Notes under the pieces: generated by a model
The model's database searches: none
What the model was told of the DNA's origin: nothing
Seen by the model: only the letters and a program-made list of their open reading frames with translations
Shown here: in pieces, positions 51,408-59,968 of the stretch
How the letters are laid out: every line of letters starts with the position of its first letter
How positions within the stretch are numbered: the stretch's first letter is position 1
Position numbers and translations under genes: made by a program
Assembly: GCA_020161695.1 (NCBI GenBank)
Contig: JAIUOO010000009.1
Coordinates: forward strand, 62,001-126,000
Length of the DNA stretch: 64,000 nt
DNA from: Pseudomonadota bacterium
Lineage (GTDB): Bacteria; Pseudomonadota; Alphaproteobacteria; Rhizobiales; Phreatobacteraceae
Reading direction: 5' to 3'

Positions 51408-52178
51408 TCAGCCCCGCAGGAACGCGATCAGCTCCGCGTTGAACGGGTCCGGCGACGTCGCCGAGAAGCCGTGACCACCGCTCTCCACCATCCACAGCCG
51501 CGCGTTCGGCAGGCCGTCGGCAAGACGCTGCGAAGCGGTCCACGGCACGAGGACATCGTCGCGTGACGCGACGACGAGAGTCTGGTGCGGGATGGCCCGC
51601 AGTTCGTCGGCCATGTCGAAGGCGAGCAGCGCGGCGATGCGCTTCTCGATCGTGTCGGCGCCCTGGAAATGGTCGATGCCGTGCCGCACCTCGGCATCGA
51701 CCGCATCGGCATTGGCCGAGAGCCAGGCGGCCGAATAGAGAAAGATCGGCTGGGCGTTGACATAGGCCTCGACGCCGACGTGCCGGAGCAGGTTGAGCCG
51801 CATGGCGAAGCAGCGCGCGGTGTGCGAATCGGCCGCGGCCCAGGCGTTGACCGGCACGAGCTTGCGCACGCGCGCGGGCGCGCGACGCGCGAGCTTCAGG
51901 CCGACAATGCCGCCGAGCGCGTGGCCGACGAAATGACAGCTGCCGATGCCGCGCGCATCGAGGATCTCGACCACGTCATCGGCCATGGCCTCAATCGAGT
52001 AGCCGTCGGGCAGCGGCTCCCGGCTGCCGCCGGTTCCGCGCTGGTCATAGACGACGACGTGGAAATGTTCGGCCAGCGCCGCGATCTGCGGACGCCAGAA
52101 CGCGCCGGCGCCGCCGAGGCCCGCCGACATGACAACGCACTCCCTGTCGGGCGAGCCAAAGCTCTCGTGATGCAGCAT
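51408..52178 (-). CDS. RutD-like alpha/beta hydrolase (aminoacrylate/carbamate hydrolase type)
   Basis: The 256-residue product closely parallels E. coli RutD: SAGLGGAGAFWRPQIAALAE, VVYDQRGTGGSREPLPDGYS, RCFAMRLNLLRHVG, QPIFLYSAAWLSA and HFQGADT. At the nucleophile elbow it has GHALGG (residues 85-90), that is Ala87 in place of Ser, a RutD trait, so it is not a standard serine esterase. RutD speeds breakdown of aminoacrylate or carbamate in uracil catabolism. It is the last gene of the operon, 15 bases after the ATPase gene, with rutC- and rutB-like genes upstream. The substrate here may not be the uracil product, since rutA is missing. Confidence 0.85.
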   Translation of the reverse strand: MLHHESFGSPDRECVVMSAGLGGAGAFWRPQIAALAEHFHVVVYDQRGTGGSREPLPDGYSIEAMADDVVEILDARGIGSCHFVGHALGGIVGLKLARRAPARVRKLVPVNAWAAADSHTARCFAMRLNLLRHVGVEAYVNAQPIFLYSAAWLSANADAVDAEVRHGIDHFQGADTIEKRIAALLAFDMADELRAIPHQTLVVASRDDVLVPWTASQRLADGLPNARLWMVESGGHGFSATSPDPFNAELIAFLRG

Positions 52179-52193
52179 CGCGATATCCGCCCG

Positions 52194-52982
52194 TCAGGCC
52201 GCAAGCTCGATGCCGAGCTCGGACCAGATCGTCTCGAAGAGCTGGTTGAAGCGCGGCAGCGTGCGGATCTTCAGCGGGTGCCGCAGTTCCGGCGCGATAT
52301 CGACCCGGTGCACCGACTTCACGCGGCCCGGACGGCTGGTGATCACGACGATCCGGTCGGCCATGGTGATGGCCTCGCCCACGTCGTGGGTGACGAGCAC
52401 GACGCTGCACTGCCGCTCGCGGATGATGCGCATCACGTCCGATTGCAGGATGAGGCGCGTCTGGCTGTCGAGTGCCGAGAACGGCTCGTCAAGCAGGATC
52501 ACCTCGGGGGAGAAGGCCAGCGTCCGCATGAACGCGACGCGCTGGCGCATGCCGCCCGACAGAGCCGACGGATAGGCGTCCTCGAAGCCCTTGAGGCCAT
52601 AGGCCTCGATCAGGGCCTGGGCGATGCCGGCTGCCTCGCGCGAGGGCGTGCCGCGTACCTCGAGGCCGATGGTGACGTTGTCGCGCACCGTGCGCCAGGG
52701 CAGGAGCAGGTCCTTCTGGAGCATGTAGCCGACATGACCGGTCGCGTCGTGGACCGGGACACCGTCGACCGCGATGTCGCCGCGCGTCGGCTTCAACAGG
52801 CCGGCGATGATGTTGAACAGGGTTGTCTTGCCGCAGCCGGACGGGCCGACGATGGCGACTACCTCGCCCCGGCCCACCTCGAAGCTGATGTCGGCGATGG
52901 CCGTCACCGCCTCGGGCGTGTCGGGATTGAAGGTCATCCCGACATTGGCGGCCTGCAGGACGGTCGCGGATTCATGCGGCAT
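52194..52982 (-). CDS. SsuB/TauB-like ABC transporter ATPase of the Rut-like operon
   Basis: This 262-residue ATPase has Walker A GPSGCGKTT at residues 46-54, the segment YMLQKDLLLPWRTVRDNV with the Q-loop Gln, the signature LSGGMRQRVAFMRTL, Walker B VILLDEP and the segment VVLVTHDVGEAITMAD with the switch His. ATG 52982 (MPHESATVLQ) is chosen because GGGAGG lies six bases before it; the next ATG upstream touches that site. Its start overlaps the end of the preceding hydrolase gene by 11 bases. Confidence 0.92.
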   Translation of the reverse strand: MPHESATVLQAANVGMTFNPDTPEAVTAIADISFEVGRGEVVAIVGPSGCGKTTLFNIIAGLLKPTRGDIAVDGVPVHDATGHVGYMLQKDLLLPWRTVRDNVTIGLEVRGTPSREAAGIAQALIEAYGLKGFEDAYPSALSGGMRQRVAFMRTLAFSPEVILLDEPFSALDSQTRLILQSDVMRIIRERQCSVVLVTHDVGEAITMADRIVVITSRPGRVKSVHRVDIAPELRHPLKIRTLPRFNQLFETIWSELGIELAA

Positions 52983-53793
52983 GGACATCCTCCCGGGCGA
53001 TCGCATGGTCCGCGAGGAACGCGGCGATCGTCTCGTTGAACAGGTCGGGCTCGGTGCGGGACAGCGCGTGGCCGCCCCGTGGCACTGTTACGAGCCGGGC
53101 TCCGGCGATACCGCCAGCCAGCAGCTCGGACGAATAGGGCGGGGTCAGGATGTCATCCTCGGCCACCAGCACCATGGTCGGGCAGGCGATCCGCGGCAGG
53201 TAGGGCCTGCCGTCGAACGCCATGATGCCGGCCACGCGCGCATCGAGAATGGAGGCCGGGGGCGATGCGGACGTGGCCGATTCGGCCTCCTGATCGAGCG
53301 CCGCCTTCCGGTCCTTCACGTAATAGGGCGGATAGAGGAACACCGGCGTCGCGCGGTGATACTCGGCCTCGCCCCCGTCGCGCAGGATGCGCCGGCGCAG
53401 GTCGAGGCACATCTCCATCTGGCCGTCGAGGACGGCCCAGCTGGCATAGAGCACGAGGCTCGCGATCCGGTCGGGCGCATTGGCGGCAAGGACCTGCCCG
53501 ATGGCGCCGCCGGTGGAATGGCCGACCAGATGGGCGCGGCCGATCTCCAGGTGGTCCATCAGGCGCAGAAGGTCGTCGGCCATGCCCTCGACCGAGTAGC
53601 GGCCCTCGAAGCGCGAACTGCCGCCCGTGCCGCGATGGTCGTGCAGGACCACGCGATGGTTCCTGGCCAGTTCCGCGACGTTCGGCGTCCAGTAGCCCGC
53701 GGAGCCGCCGAGGCCGGCGACGAGGAGGACGGGATCGCCGTCCCCCGTCACCTCAAAGCGGATATCGACGTCGCCAAGTCGTGCGATCGGCAT
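52972..53793 (-). CDS. Alpha/beta hydrolase with Ser nucleophile, RutD-related
   Basis: The 273-residue hydrolase resembles RutD in outline (LLVAGLGGSAGYWTPNVAEL, LHDHRGTGGSSRFEGRYSVE, ATPVFLYPPYYVKD) but has a full nucleophile elbow, GHSTGG at residues 91-96 with Ser93, plus ILTPPYSS after the acid region and a catalytic His in RGGHALSRTEPDLFN. It is therefore an active-looking serine hydrolase or ester/enol-lactone hydrolase, paired in one operon with the Ser-less RutD homologue. The two may be diverged duplicates with different steps. It lies nine bases after the permease gene. Confidence 0.82.
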   Translation of the reverse strand: MPIARLGDVDIRFEVTGDGDPVLLVAGLGGSAGYWTPNVAELARNHRVVLHDHRGTGGSSRFEGRYSVEGMADDLLRLMDHLEIGRAHLVGHSTGGAIGQVLAANAPDRIASLVLYASWAVLDGQMEMCLDLRRRILRDGGEAEYHRATPVFLYPPYYVKDRKAALDQEAESATSASPPASILDARVAGIMAFDGRPYLPRIACPTMVLVAEDDILTPPYSSELLAGGIAGARLVTVPRGGHALSRTEPDLFNETIAAFLADHAIAREDVHAA

Positions 53794-53802
53794 GATCCGC
53801 CC

Positions 53803-54633
53803 TCACCGCCACTTCAACAGGCGTTCGGCGCGGCCGACGAACCAGTCGAGCACGAGCGCGAGGATCATCAGGGCGAAGATGCCGGCCCAGACGCCGTTCA
53901 GATTGTAGAGCGTGCCGGCATAGTAGATGTGCTGGCCGAGACCCTGTTCCGCCGAGATGTACTCGCCGACCACCGCGCCGATCATCGCGAAGCCGATGTT
54001 CAGGCGGAAGGCCGAGGCGATCCACGGCACGGAGCCGGGAACGATGACCATCCGGAAGATCTGGAAGCGCGTCGCCCCCAGCGCCTTGAGCATGCGGACG
54101 TAGTCGTTGTCGACTTCCTGGCTACCGGCATAGCTCGCGATCATCGCCACGATGAAGGTGATGATGGCAGCCACGGCGATCTTCGATTCGATGCCGATGC
54201 CGAACCAGACGATGATCAGCGGCGCGAGCGCGATCTTCGGCAGGCCGTTGAGCGCCACCATGATCGGGCGGATCACCGCCGCCGTCGTCGGCGACAGCCA
54301 GAGGGCAAGACCCGCGGCGGAGCCGAACAGGCTGCCGATCAGGAAGCCGATGACCGATTCCTGCGTCGTCACCCAGGTGTCGATCAGCAGCTTGCCGTCG
54401 GTGATGCCCTTGACGAATTCACGGACGACGCCGCTGGGCTGGCCATAGATGTAGACCGGGATCCAGCCGGCGCGGATCGCGACCTCCCAGATCGCGAAGA
54501 AGCCCGCGATGACGAGGACCTGGTAGATGAAGATGCGGCCGGTGCCGGGCAGCAGGCGCCGCGCGGCCGGGCGTGCGGGAGCGCTGCCGCGGCCGTCAGC
54601 CACGGCTCGCCCCGTCGTCTCGACGCTCGTCAT
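53803..54633 (-). CDS. SsuC/TauC-like ABC transporter permease of the Rut-like operon
   Basis: This 276-residue permease has about six membrane helices and the family segments LNGLPKIALAPLIIVWFGIG and the EAA-like loop MLKALGATRFQIFRMVIVPG. It is only distantly similar to the permease encoded at 46730, so the two importers are separate and not a recent duplication. It starts two bases after the rutC-like gene, an interleaving of importer and enzyme genes that argues strongly for one function. It would take the place of the RutG permease of the E. coli rut operon. Confidence 0.9.
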   Translation of the reverse strand: MTSVETTGRAVADGRGSAPARPAARRLLPGTGRIFIYQVLVIAGFFAIWEVAIRAGWIPVYIYGQPSGVVREFVKGITDGKLLIDTWVTTQESVIGFLIGSLFGSAAGLALWLSPTTAAVIRPIMVALNGLPKIALAPLIIVWFGIGIESKIAVAAIITFIVAMIASYAGSQEVDNDYVRMLKALGATRFQIFRMVIVPGSVPWIASAFRLNIGFAMIGAVVGEYISAEQGLGQHIYYAGTLYNLNGVWAGIFALMILALVLDWFVGRAERLLKWR

Positions 54634-54635
54634 GG

Positions 54636-55022
54636 TCAGCTGCCGACATAGGCCGTGGTGGCGATCTCGACGAGGAATTCCGGGCGCACCAGCGGCGCCT
54701 GGATGCAGTAGCGCGCGGGCGGCGCTTCCGGGAAGTACTCCTTGTAGACCGTGTTCATGGCCGCGTAGTCCGCGAGGTCTTTCAGGAATATCTGGTTGAA
54801 GACGACGTCCTTCAGCGTGCCGCCGCCGGCTTCGACCACCGACTTGATGCTCTCAAGAACGTGACGGGTCTGGGCTGCCGCATCGCCGACCGCGAGCGTC
54901 TCGCCGTTCGGACCGATGGCGAGCGTGCCGGAGACATAGATGAAGCCGCCGGCCTTGCTGCCCGGGCTGTAGGGGGCGAGCGGCGGCGCGGAACCCGGCG
55001 GAATGATCGGCTGAACGGCCAT
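54636..55022 (-). CDS. rutC: RutC-like RidA-family enamine/imine deaminase
   Basis: This 128-residue RidA-family protein follows E. coli RutC (3-aminoacrylate deaminase) almost along its entire length: [69 protein letters not shown] and [10 protein letters not shown]. The substrate-binding Arg104 and the conserved Glu119 of active RidA proteins are present, so it should hydrolyse reactive enamines or imines to ketone and ammonia. GGGAGAAG precedes ATG 55022. In the uracil pathway it acts after RutB, whose homologue is encoded directly upstream. Confidence 0.9.
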   Translation of the reverse strand: MAVQPIIPPGSAPPLAPYSPGSKAGGFIYVSGTLAIGPNGETLAVGDAAAQTRHVLESIKSVVEAGGGTLKDVVFNQIFLKDLADYAAMNTVYKEYFPEAPPARYCIQAPLVRPEFLVEIATTAYVGS

Positions 55023-55053
55023 ATGTCTTCTCCCTGAACTTGGTTCTTGTCGG

Positions 55054-55746
55054 TCAGGCCGCGACCGCGGCGACGCCGTCGCAGGCGCGCACGACGTCGT
55101 CGGTCACGGCCGACCAGCCGAAGAACTTCTCGACGTTGTAGATGGTCGCCTGCTGGATGAAGTCCGGACCGGCCTGGAAGCAGGCGTCATGGACGAGGAC
55201 CGGGAAATACTCCTTGAAGAAGGCGTCCCGGATCGTCGATTCCACGCAGACATTGGTCGCCACGCCGCAGACCAGCAGCGTGTCGATGCGGCGGCTGCGC
55301 AGGATGCTGTCCAGCTGGGTGCCGGCGAAACCGCTGTAGCGCGGCTTCGGCACCACGATGTCGGCCGGATCGGGTGTCAGGCCCTCGACCAGCGCATAAT
55401 CCCAGCCGCCCTTGGTCAGCAGCTTGCCGGAGAGCTCCTGCCGGGTGCGCATCAGCTTGAGCGAATTGCCCTTGCGCTGGTTGACGGAATCCGGACCACC
55501 GGCCTCCTTCAGCTCCGGGTCCCAGCCGTTCTGCAGCCAGACGACCTGGGCGCCCGCCCGCCGGACGCTGCGCGCCAGCCGGTCGATGGTCGGGATGACC
55601 CGATCGGCCGGCGACAGGTCGACGCCGAGATGGCCGAAATAGCCGCCGGGCGAGCAGTAGCCGTTCTGCATGTCGACGATGATCAGCGCCGTGCGGAGCG
55701 GATCGAAGGACAGGCTCTCGGGGCTGGCGGTGAGGGTGATGCTCAT
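55054..55746 (-). CDS. rutB: RutB-like ureidoacrylate/peroxyureidoacrylate amidohydrolase (isochorismatase fold)
   Basis: The 230-residue cysteine hydrolase parallels E. coli RutB closely: [77 protein letters not shown] and [20 protein letters not shown]. The catalytic triad is Asp25, Lys134 and Cys167, each one residue beyond the E. coli positions as I recall them. RutB removes the carbamoyl group of ureidoacrylate to give aminoacrylate, CO2 and ammonia. ATG 55746; the frame stays open upstream but that part overlaps the binding-protein gene in another frame. Fourteen bases separate it from that gene. Confidence 0.92.
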   Translation of the reverse strand: MSITLTASPESLSFDPLRTALIIVDMQNGYCSPGGYFGHLGVDLSPADRVIPTIDRLARSVRRAGAQVVWLQNGWDPELKEAGGPDSVNQRKGNSLKLMRTRQELSGKLLTKGGWDYALVEGLTPDPADIVVPKPRYSGFAGTQLDSILRSRRIDTLLVCGVATNVCVESTIRDAFFKEYFPVLVHDACFQAGPDFIQQATIYNVEKFFGWSAVTDDVVRACDGVAAVAA

Positions 55747-55760
55747 GATTGTCCTGCTTG

Positions 55761-56828
55761 TCAGCTCGGGCGGCCGACCTTGGCGGTGGCGCGCTCGGCA
55801 AATCCGTTGTCGACCATTTCCTCGTAGGGCCGGGTCGTCCTGATCGCGCCGCCGGCCAGCTCGAAGGCCATGTCGGCTTCCCATTCCGCCTTGGAAATGG
55901 TCGGGTTCTTCGGAATGGCGCTGGACCTCCTGAGGAGATTGTCCGCCGCCGACCGGATGACCGCCTCGGAGACCTGCGAGAACTCGGCGACCGAGGCCTT
56001 CACGAACAGTTCGTTGCCGTCGGCATGAAGGGCGGCCTGAGCCTCGGCGATGGCGTCGCAGAAGGCCTGAACCAGCTTCGGGTCCTTGTCGATCAGGTCG
56101 CGCTTGACCATCGCGGTGGTCCAGGACAGCGGGCCGATAATGTCCGAGAACGAGAAGACCGGCTCCAGATTGAACTGCTGCTTGGAGATGCTGACATCCC
56201 ACTCGAACATGGTCGCCACATCGGCCCGGCCGTCGAGGACGGCCTGCGCCTGCGCGCCGTTCGGCAGCTGGAGGAAGCGGACGCCGGCCTTGTCGGGCTC
56301 GAACCCGCCGCGCTCCTTCATGGCGAAGGTCGGCGTCTGGATGGTCGAGGACGGATAGCGCAGGGTCGCGATCGTCTTGCCACGGAAATCGCCGATCGCC
56401 TTGATCGGCGAGCCCGGCTTGGCGACCGCCCACATGGCGACGCCGCCGACGATCTTGGCGACGTTGACGAGCTTGGCGCCCTCGTTGGCGGCATTGACCG
56501 ACATGCCCGCGCCGGTCACCGCGAAGGAGGCGTTGCCGGAGAGCACGACCGGTACGGCGAGCGCGATGCCGCCGGCCGAGGACACGGTCACGTCGAGCCC
56601 GTGCTTGCGGAAGAAGCCGCCGTGCTTGGCGGCATAGACAGACACGTACATGCCGAGATGGATGGCCTCGGTGACGCGCACGGGGATCGCGGCCTGCGCG
56701 AGCGCCGGGCTGCCGAGCCTGCCGAAGACGGCCGACAGCGCCGCGGCGCCGGTGCCGAGAACGACCGTGCGCCGGCTGGCGAAGGAGAGCGCCGGAGCGG
56801 CGGGGCGGGTCGGATTTTCGGTGTGCAT
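55761..56828 (-). CDS. Tat-exported SsuA/NMT1-like binding protein of the Rut-like operon
   Basis: This 355-residue periplasmic receptor has a twin-arginine signal (ASRRTVVLGTGAAALSA, Arg19-Arg20, cleavage after ALAQ near residue 45). The mature part has YVSVYAAKHGGFFRKHGLDV and LSGNASFAVTGAGMSVNAAN, typical of the SsuA/THI5-like class. I chose ATG 56828 with GAGGGG seven bases before it; a TTG two codons upstream is less likely. The Shine-Dalgarno is inside a hairpin (56835-56856), so translation may be regulated. First gene of the seven-gene operon. Confidence 0.9.
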   Translation of the reverse strand: MHTENPTRPAAPALSFASRRTVVLGTGAAALSAVFGRLGSPALAQAAIPVRVTEAIHLGMYVSVYAAKHGGFFRKHGLDVTVSSAGGIALAVPVVLSGNASFAVTGAGMSVNAANEGAKLVNVAKIVGGVAMWAVAKPGSPIKAIGDFRGKTIATLRYPSSTIQTPTFAMKERGGFEPDKAGVRFLQLPNGAQAQAVLDGRADVATMFEWDVSISKQQFNLEPVFSFSDIIGPLSWTTAMVKRDLIDKDPKLVQAFCDAIAEAQAALHADGNELFVKASVAEFSQVSEAVIRSAADNLLRRSSAIPKNPTISKAEWEADMAFELAGGAIRTTRPYEEMVDNGFAERATAKVGRPS

Positions 56829-56834
56829 ATACAA

Positions 56835-56856
56835 TCCCCTCTTCTGATTGAGGGGA
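56835..56856 (-). promoter_or_regulatory. Hairpin masking the ribosome binding site of the Rut-like operon
   Basis: On the transcript, UCCCCUC and GAGGGGA form a perfect 7-bp stem around the loop AAUCAGAA. The 3' arm contains the Shine-Dalgarno GAGGGG, seven bases before the AUG at 56828. Folding would hide the site; a ligand, protein or temperature could release it. Confidence 0.55.
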
Positions 56857-56926
56857 AGCCTAGAGGGCCTGGCGTGTTGTTCAAAGTCGAGAATCGGTCA
56901 TGCGATCTTGACGAAAAGGCAACACA

Positions 56927-57844
56927 TCAACGGTTACGCGCCTGCGCATCGACGAGGCTCTGGATCTGCGCGACCAGCACTTTCAGGAAGTCGGCGGCGG
57001 CATGGGACAAAGGTCTGTCGCGGTGAATGCTGACGCTGGAGCGGGACGTCCGGAACTCCCGGTCGGAGATGGGAATGGCGATCAGCGATCCCGCCGCCAG
57101 TTCTCGCACGACGGTCAGCGCCGGCATGAAGGCGATGGCATTGCCCGTCGCCGCGAGGGTCTTGGTGAGTTCGAGGGAGTTGGTGGTGACCAGCACGCGC
57201 GGATCGTAGCCACGGCTCGCCACCACCTTGTCGAACACCTGGCGGAGGCCGAAGCTCTGCACGGGAAGCGCGAGCTGTTCGGTGCACAATTCGGCGAGCG
57301 ACAGGCTCTCGCGGCCGGCGTACCGATGGGACGGCGCGACGAGGCAGGAAATGCCTTCCTTGAACTCCGCCACGACCTCGATTTCCGGGCGCGACACGGC
57401 GTTGAAGGTAATGCCGATATCCGCCTCGTCCTCCAGCAGCGCCTCGACGATCCGGTCGGTGGAGTCGGTGTAGACCCGGAACGAGATGTTGGGATAGCGC
57501 TGGTTGAAGTCGGAGAGGATGCCCGGCAGCAGGCCGGTCACGAAGCCCTCGATGACCCACAGGCTGATCGTGCCCCGGCGCAGCCCCATCAGGTCGTCGA
57601 TGCCGGAGCGGGCGCGCTCCAGGTCGCGGAAGATGCGATGGCTCTGGCGCGCCAGCACCTCGCCGGCCGGCATCAACCTGACGCCGGTCTTGAAGCGCTT
57701 GAACAGCTCGGTGCCGAGTTCCGCCTCCAGCAGCGCGATCTGGCGGCTGACGGCCGAGGGGGCGACGTGGAGGCGGTCGGCCGCCTTGCGGATCGAGCCG
57801 AGGCGGGCGACCTCGTTGAAATAGCGAAGGGCGAGGAATCTCAA
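56927..57844 (-). CDS. LysR-family regulator, probably of the Rut-like operon
   Basis: This 305-residue LysR protein has its helix-turn-helix at the N-terminus (LGSIRKAADRLHVAPSAVSRQI, about residues 15-37) and a C-terminal effector domain. It starts with TTG at 57844, preceded by GGAGG at the right distance (57853-57857). It reads in the same direction as the Rut-like operon and ends 98 bases before it, so it may be part of the same transcript or simply its upstream neighbour. A role in sensing the imported substrate is inferred from position only. Confidence 0.85.
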   Translation of the reverse strand: MRFLALRYFNEVARLGSIRKAADRLHVAPSAVSRQIALLEAELGTELFKRFKTGVRLMPAGEVLARQSHRIFRDLERARSGIDDLMGLRRGTISLWVIEGFVTGLLPGILSDFNQRYPNISFRVYTDSTDRIVEALLEDEADIGITFNAVSRPEIEVVAEFKEGISCLVAPSHRYAGRESLSLAELCTEQLALPVQSFGLRQVFDKVVASRGYDPRVLVTTNSLELTKTLAATGNAIAFMPALTVVRELAAGSLIAIPISDREFRTSRSSVSIHRDRPLSHAAADFLKVLVAQIQSLVDAQARNR

Positions 57845-58018
57845 CTGCCGTGCCTCCAGCCGCTGCCGTCGGGATAAGCCGCGTCCTTAGCACAGGAGCG
57901 TGAGCCCTCCGGCGCAGTCAAACGCAGACAAGCCCGGGCACGGCGGGACGACGTATGGCGATATGCGTTGCGGCCGTTGCCGATGCCGCGCCGAGCCTCG
58001 AACCGACCTCATTCCCCG

Positions 58019-59800
58019 TCAGGCTCGCCCCTCGGAGGACGGCAACCCGAAAACGGGGGTCGGCAGGCCTTCGAACCGCGCCTTGAGCTGGATCGCCAGG
58101 TAGCGCGAGTAGTGCCGCGACTGCGCGAGATTACCGCCGTGGAACCAGAGGCCCTCCTGCGCGGTCGGCTTCCACATGTTGCGGAGTTCGCCGACCCATG
58201 GCCCGGGATCGCGCGCCGTGCCGGACCCCATGCCCCAGCAGAGCCCGACCCTCTCGGCGACCTCCGGCGAGATCAGCTCCGCCGCCCAGCCGGTCATGGA
58301 GCCGTAGCCGGTCGCATAAACGACGAGGTCCGCCGGAAGCCTGCTCCCGTCGTCGAGCAGCACCGCGTCCTCGGACAGGCCGGCAATGCCGACGCCGCTT
58401 CGCAGGGCGATCTGCCGCGTGGCGATGAGTTCCGACGCGCCGACATCGATGTAGTAGCCGGAACCCCGGCGCGGATACATGAGCCCGAGCCCGGTCTCGT
58501 CCTCGCCGAAGGTCAGCTGGAAACCGACAGCGCGCAGCGCATCGTAGAACGCTGCGTCCTCCTGCTTCATGCGCTCGACAACCGGCTTCAGGAATTGCGG
58601 CAGCACGGCGAAGGGCGTCGAGGCGACCGTCAGGTCGGCCTTGTCGACATCGATGCCAGCCTTCAGCGCCGCTTCCGAGTAGAGCGACCAGCCGAGCCGC
58701 TGCACCGTCTCGGATCGCACGACAAGGGTTGGCGACCGCTGGATCATCGTGACCTCGGCGCCGTGCTCCCAGAGGTCGGCGGCGATGTCGTGGGCCGAGT
58801 TATTGGCGCCGACGATCACGCAACGCTTGCCGGCATAGGCTTCGCCGCCGGGATGGGCGCTGGAATGGTGCTGGGTGCCGCGAAACCGCTCCTGTCCCGG
58901 AAAGCGCGGAACCTGAGGCTTGCCGGACATGCCGGTGGCCAGCACGAGGTGCTTCGGCCGGAGAGTCACGGGCTCGCCGGCGCGCTCTACCTCGACGGTC
59001 CACTCGCCGCGCGCGGCATCGTAGGCCGCCTTCCGGCAGGCCGTGCTCGTCCAGAGATCGAGTTCCATGATCGAGGCATAGGCCTCGAGCCAGTCGCCCA
59101 TCTTGTCCTTCGGCGTGAACACCGGCCAGTGCTCGGGGAACGGCAGATAGGGCATGTGGTCGAACCAGATGGGATCGTGCAGGCACAGCGAGCGGTAGCG
59201 GTTGCGCCAGGCATCGCCCGCCCGCGGATGCTGGTCGACGATCAGCGCCGGCACGCCGATCTGCTTCAGGCGGGCACCGAGGCCGAGGCCTCCCTGCCCG
59301 CCGCCGACGATCAGCACATAGGGCTGCCCGTCGGTGCCGAGCCGGGCGTCCGTCGCGCGCTGGTCGGCCCAGGTGACGCGGTTGCGCACGGCGCCGTGAG
59401 TCGTGCCCAAGGGGCGTGTCTCGCCGCTTTTCTCCTCGAACCCCTTCAGTTCGCGCAGCGTCGTCAGCAGGGTCCAGCAGCGGCCGTCCTTCAGGCGCGC
59501 GTGCCCGCGCCCGCGTCCCAGCCTCGTCTCGAAGATGAACCAGAACTCGACGCCGGCGTCGGAGGTCCGGGGCTCGCCATCGAGCGCCCATGCCGAGGCG
59601 CCGGTCTCCCGCCCGCGGCTCGCCAGCATGGCGGCAATGTCGGCGCGGCCCTCCAGCGTCGCGATGTTCCAGGTGAAGGCGACGAAATCACGCCAGTAGC
59701 ATTCGTCGCGAAAGAGCTCCGCCGCGCCGGCGGGAGCATTGCCCGAAAGATGCCCGGAAATAGCCGAAAGCCAGCGCGACGCCTCGCCTCGTGCATCCAT
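58019..59800 (-). CDS. Flavin-containing monooxygenase-like oxidoreductase with N-terminal extra domain
   Basis: This 593-residue protein has an N-terminal domain of about 130 residues (FRDECYWRDFVAFTWNIATL) that looks like a SnoaL/NTF2-like fold, joined to an FAD/NAD(P)H monooxygenase module. The FAD site is VLIVGGGQGGLGLGARLKQ (GGGQGG at 166-171), and the second dinucleotide site is VIVGANNSAHDIAADLWE. An FxGxxxHSS-type motif appears as FRGTQHHSSAHPG. ATG 59800 is preferred over one 11 codons upstream. It could oxygenate a heterocycle or amine, but no substrate is indicated. The 174-base gap to the LysR gene shows nothing clear. Confidence 0.85.
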   Translation of the reverse strand: MDARGEASRWLSAISGHLSGNAPAGAAELFRDECYWRDFVAFTWNIATLEGRADIAAMLASRGRETGASAWALDGEPRTSDAGVEFWFIFETRLGRGRGHARLKDGRCWTLLTTLRELKGFEEKSGETRPLGTTHGAVRNRVTWADQRATDARLGTDGQPYVLIVGGGQGGLGLGARLKQIGVPALIVDQHPRAGDAWRNRYRSLCLHDPIWFDHMPYLPFPEHWPVFTPKDKMGDWLEAYASIMELDLWTSTACRKAAYDAARGEWTVEVERAGEPVTLRPKHLVLATGMSGKPQVPRFPGQERFRGTQHHSSAHPGGEAYAGKRCVIVGANNSAHDIAADLWEHGAEVTMIQRSPTLVVRSETVQRLGWSLYSEAALKAGIDVDKADLTVASTPFAVLPQFLKPVVERMKQEDAAFYDALRAVGFQLTFGEDETGLGLMYPRRGSGYYIDVGASELIATRQIALRSGVGIAGLSEDAVLLDDGSRLPADLVVYATGYGSMTGWAAELISPEVAERVGLCWGMGSGTARDPGPWVGELRNMWKPTAQEGLWFHGGNLAQSRHYSRYLAIQLKARFEGLPTPVFGLPSSEGRA

Positions 59801-59968
59801 TGCCGGCAATCCCCCCAATCCTCTTGAGGGCATCGTGCGGCACCGCTGATGCGGCCGGCAATGCGCCCGAACGACGGGCTGGCGTGCATACCGGCGCAGG
59901 GCTGTCCCGCGCGTGACGGTGCCTCGCACCCACGCTTAGGATGAGCCATCCGCCGCCGGAGATACGCC

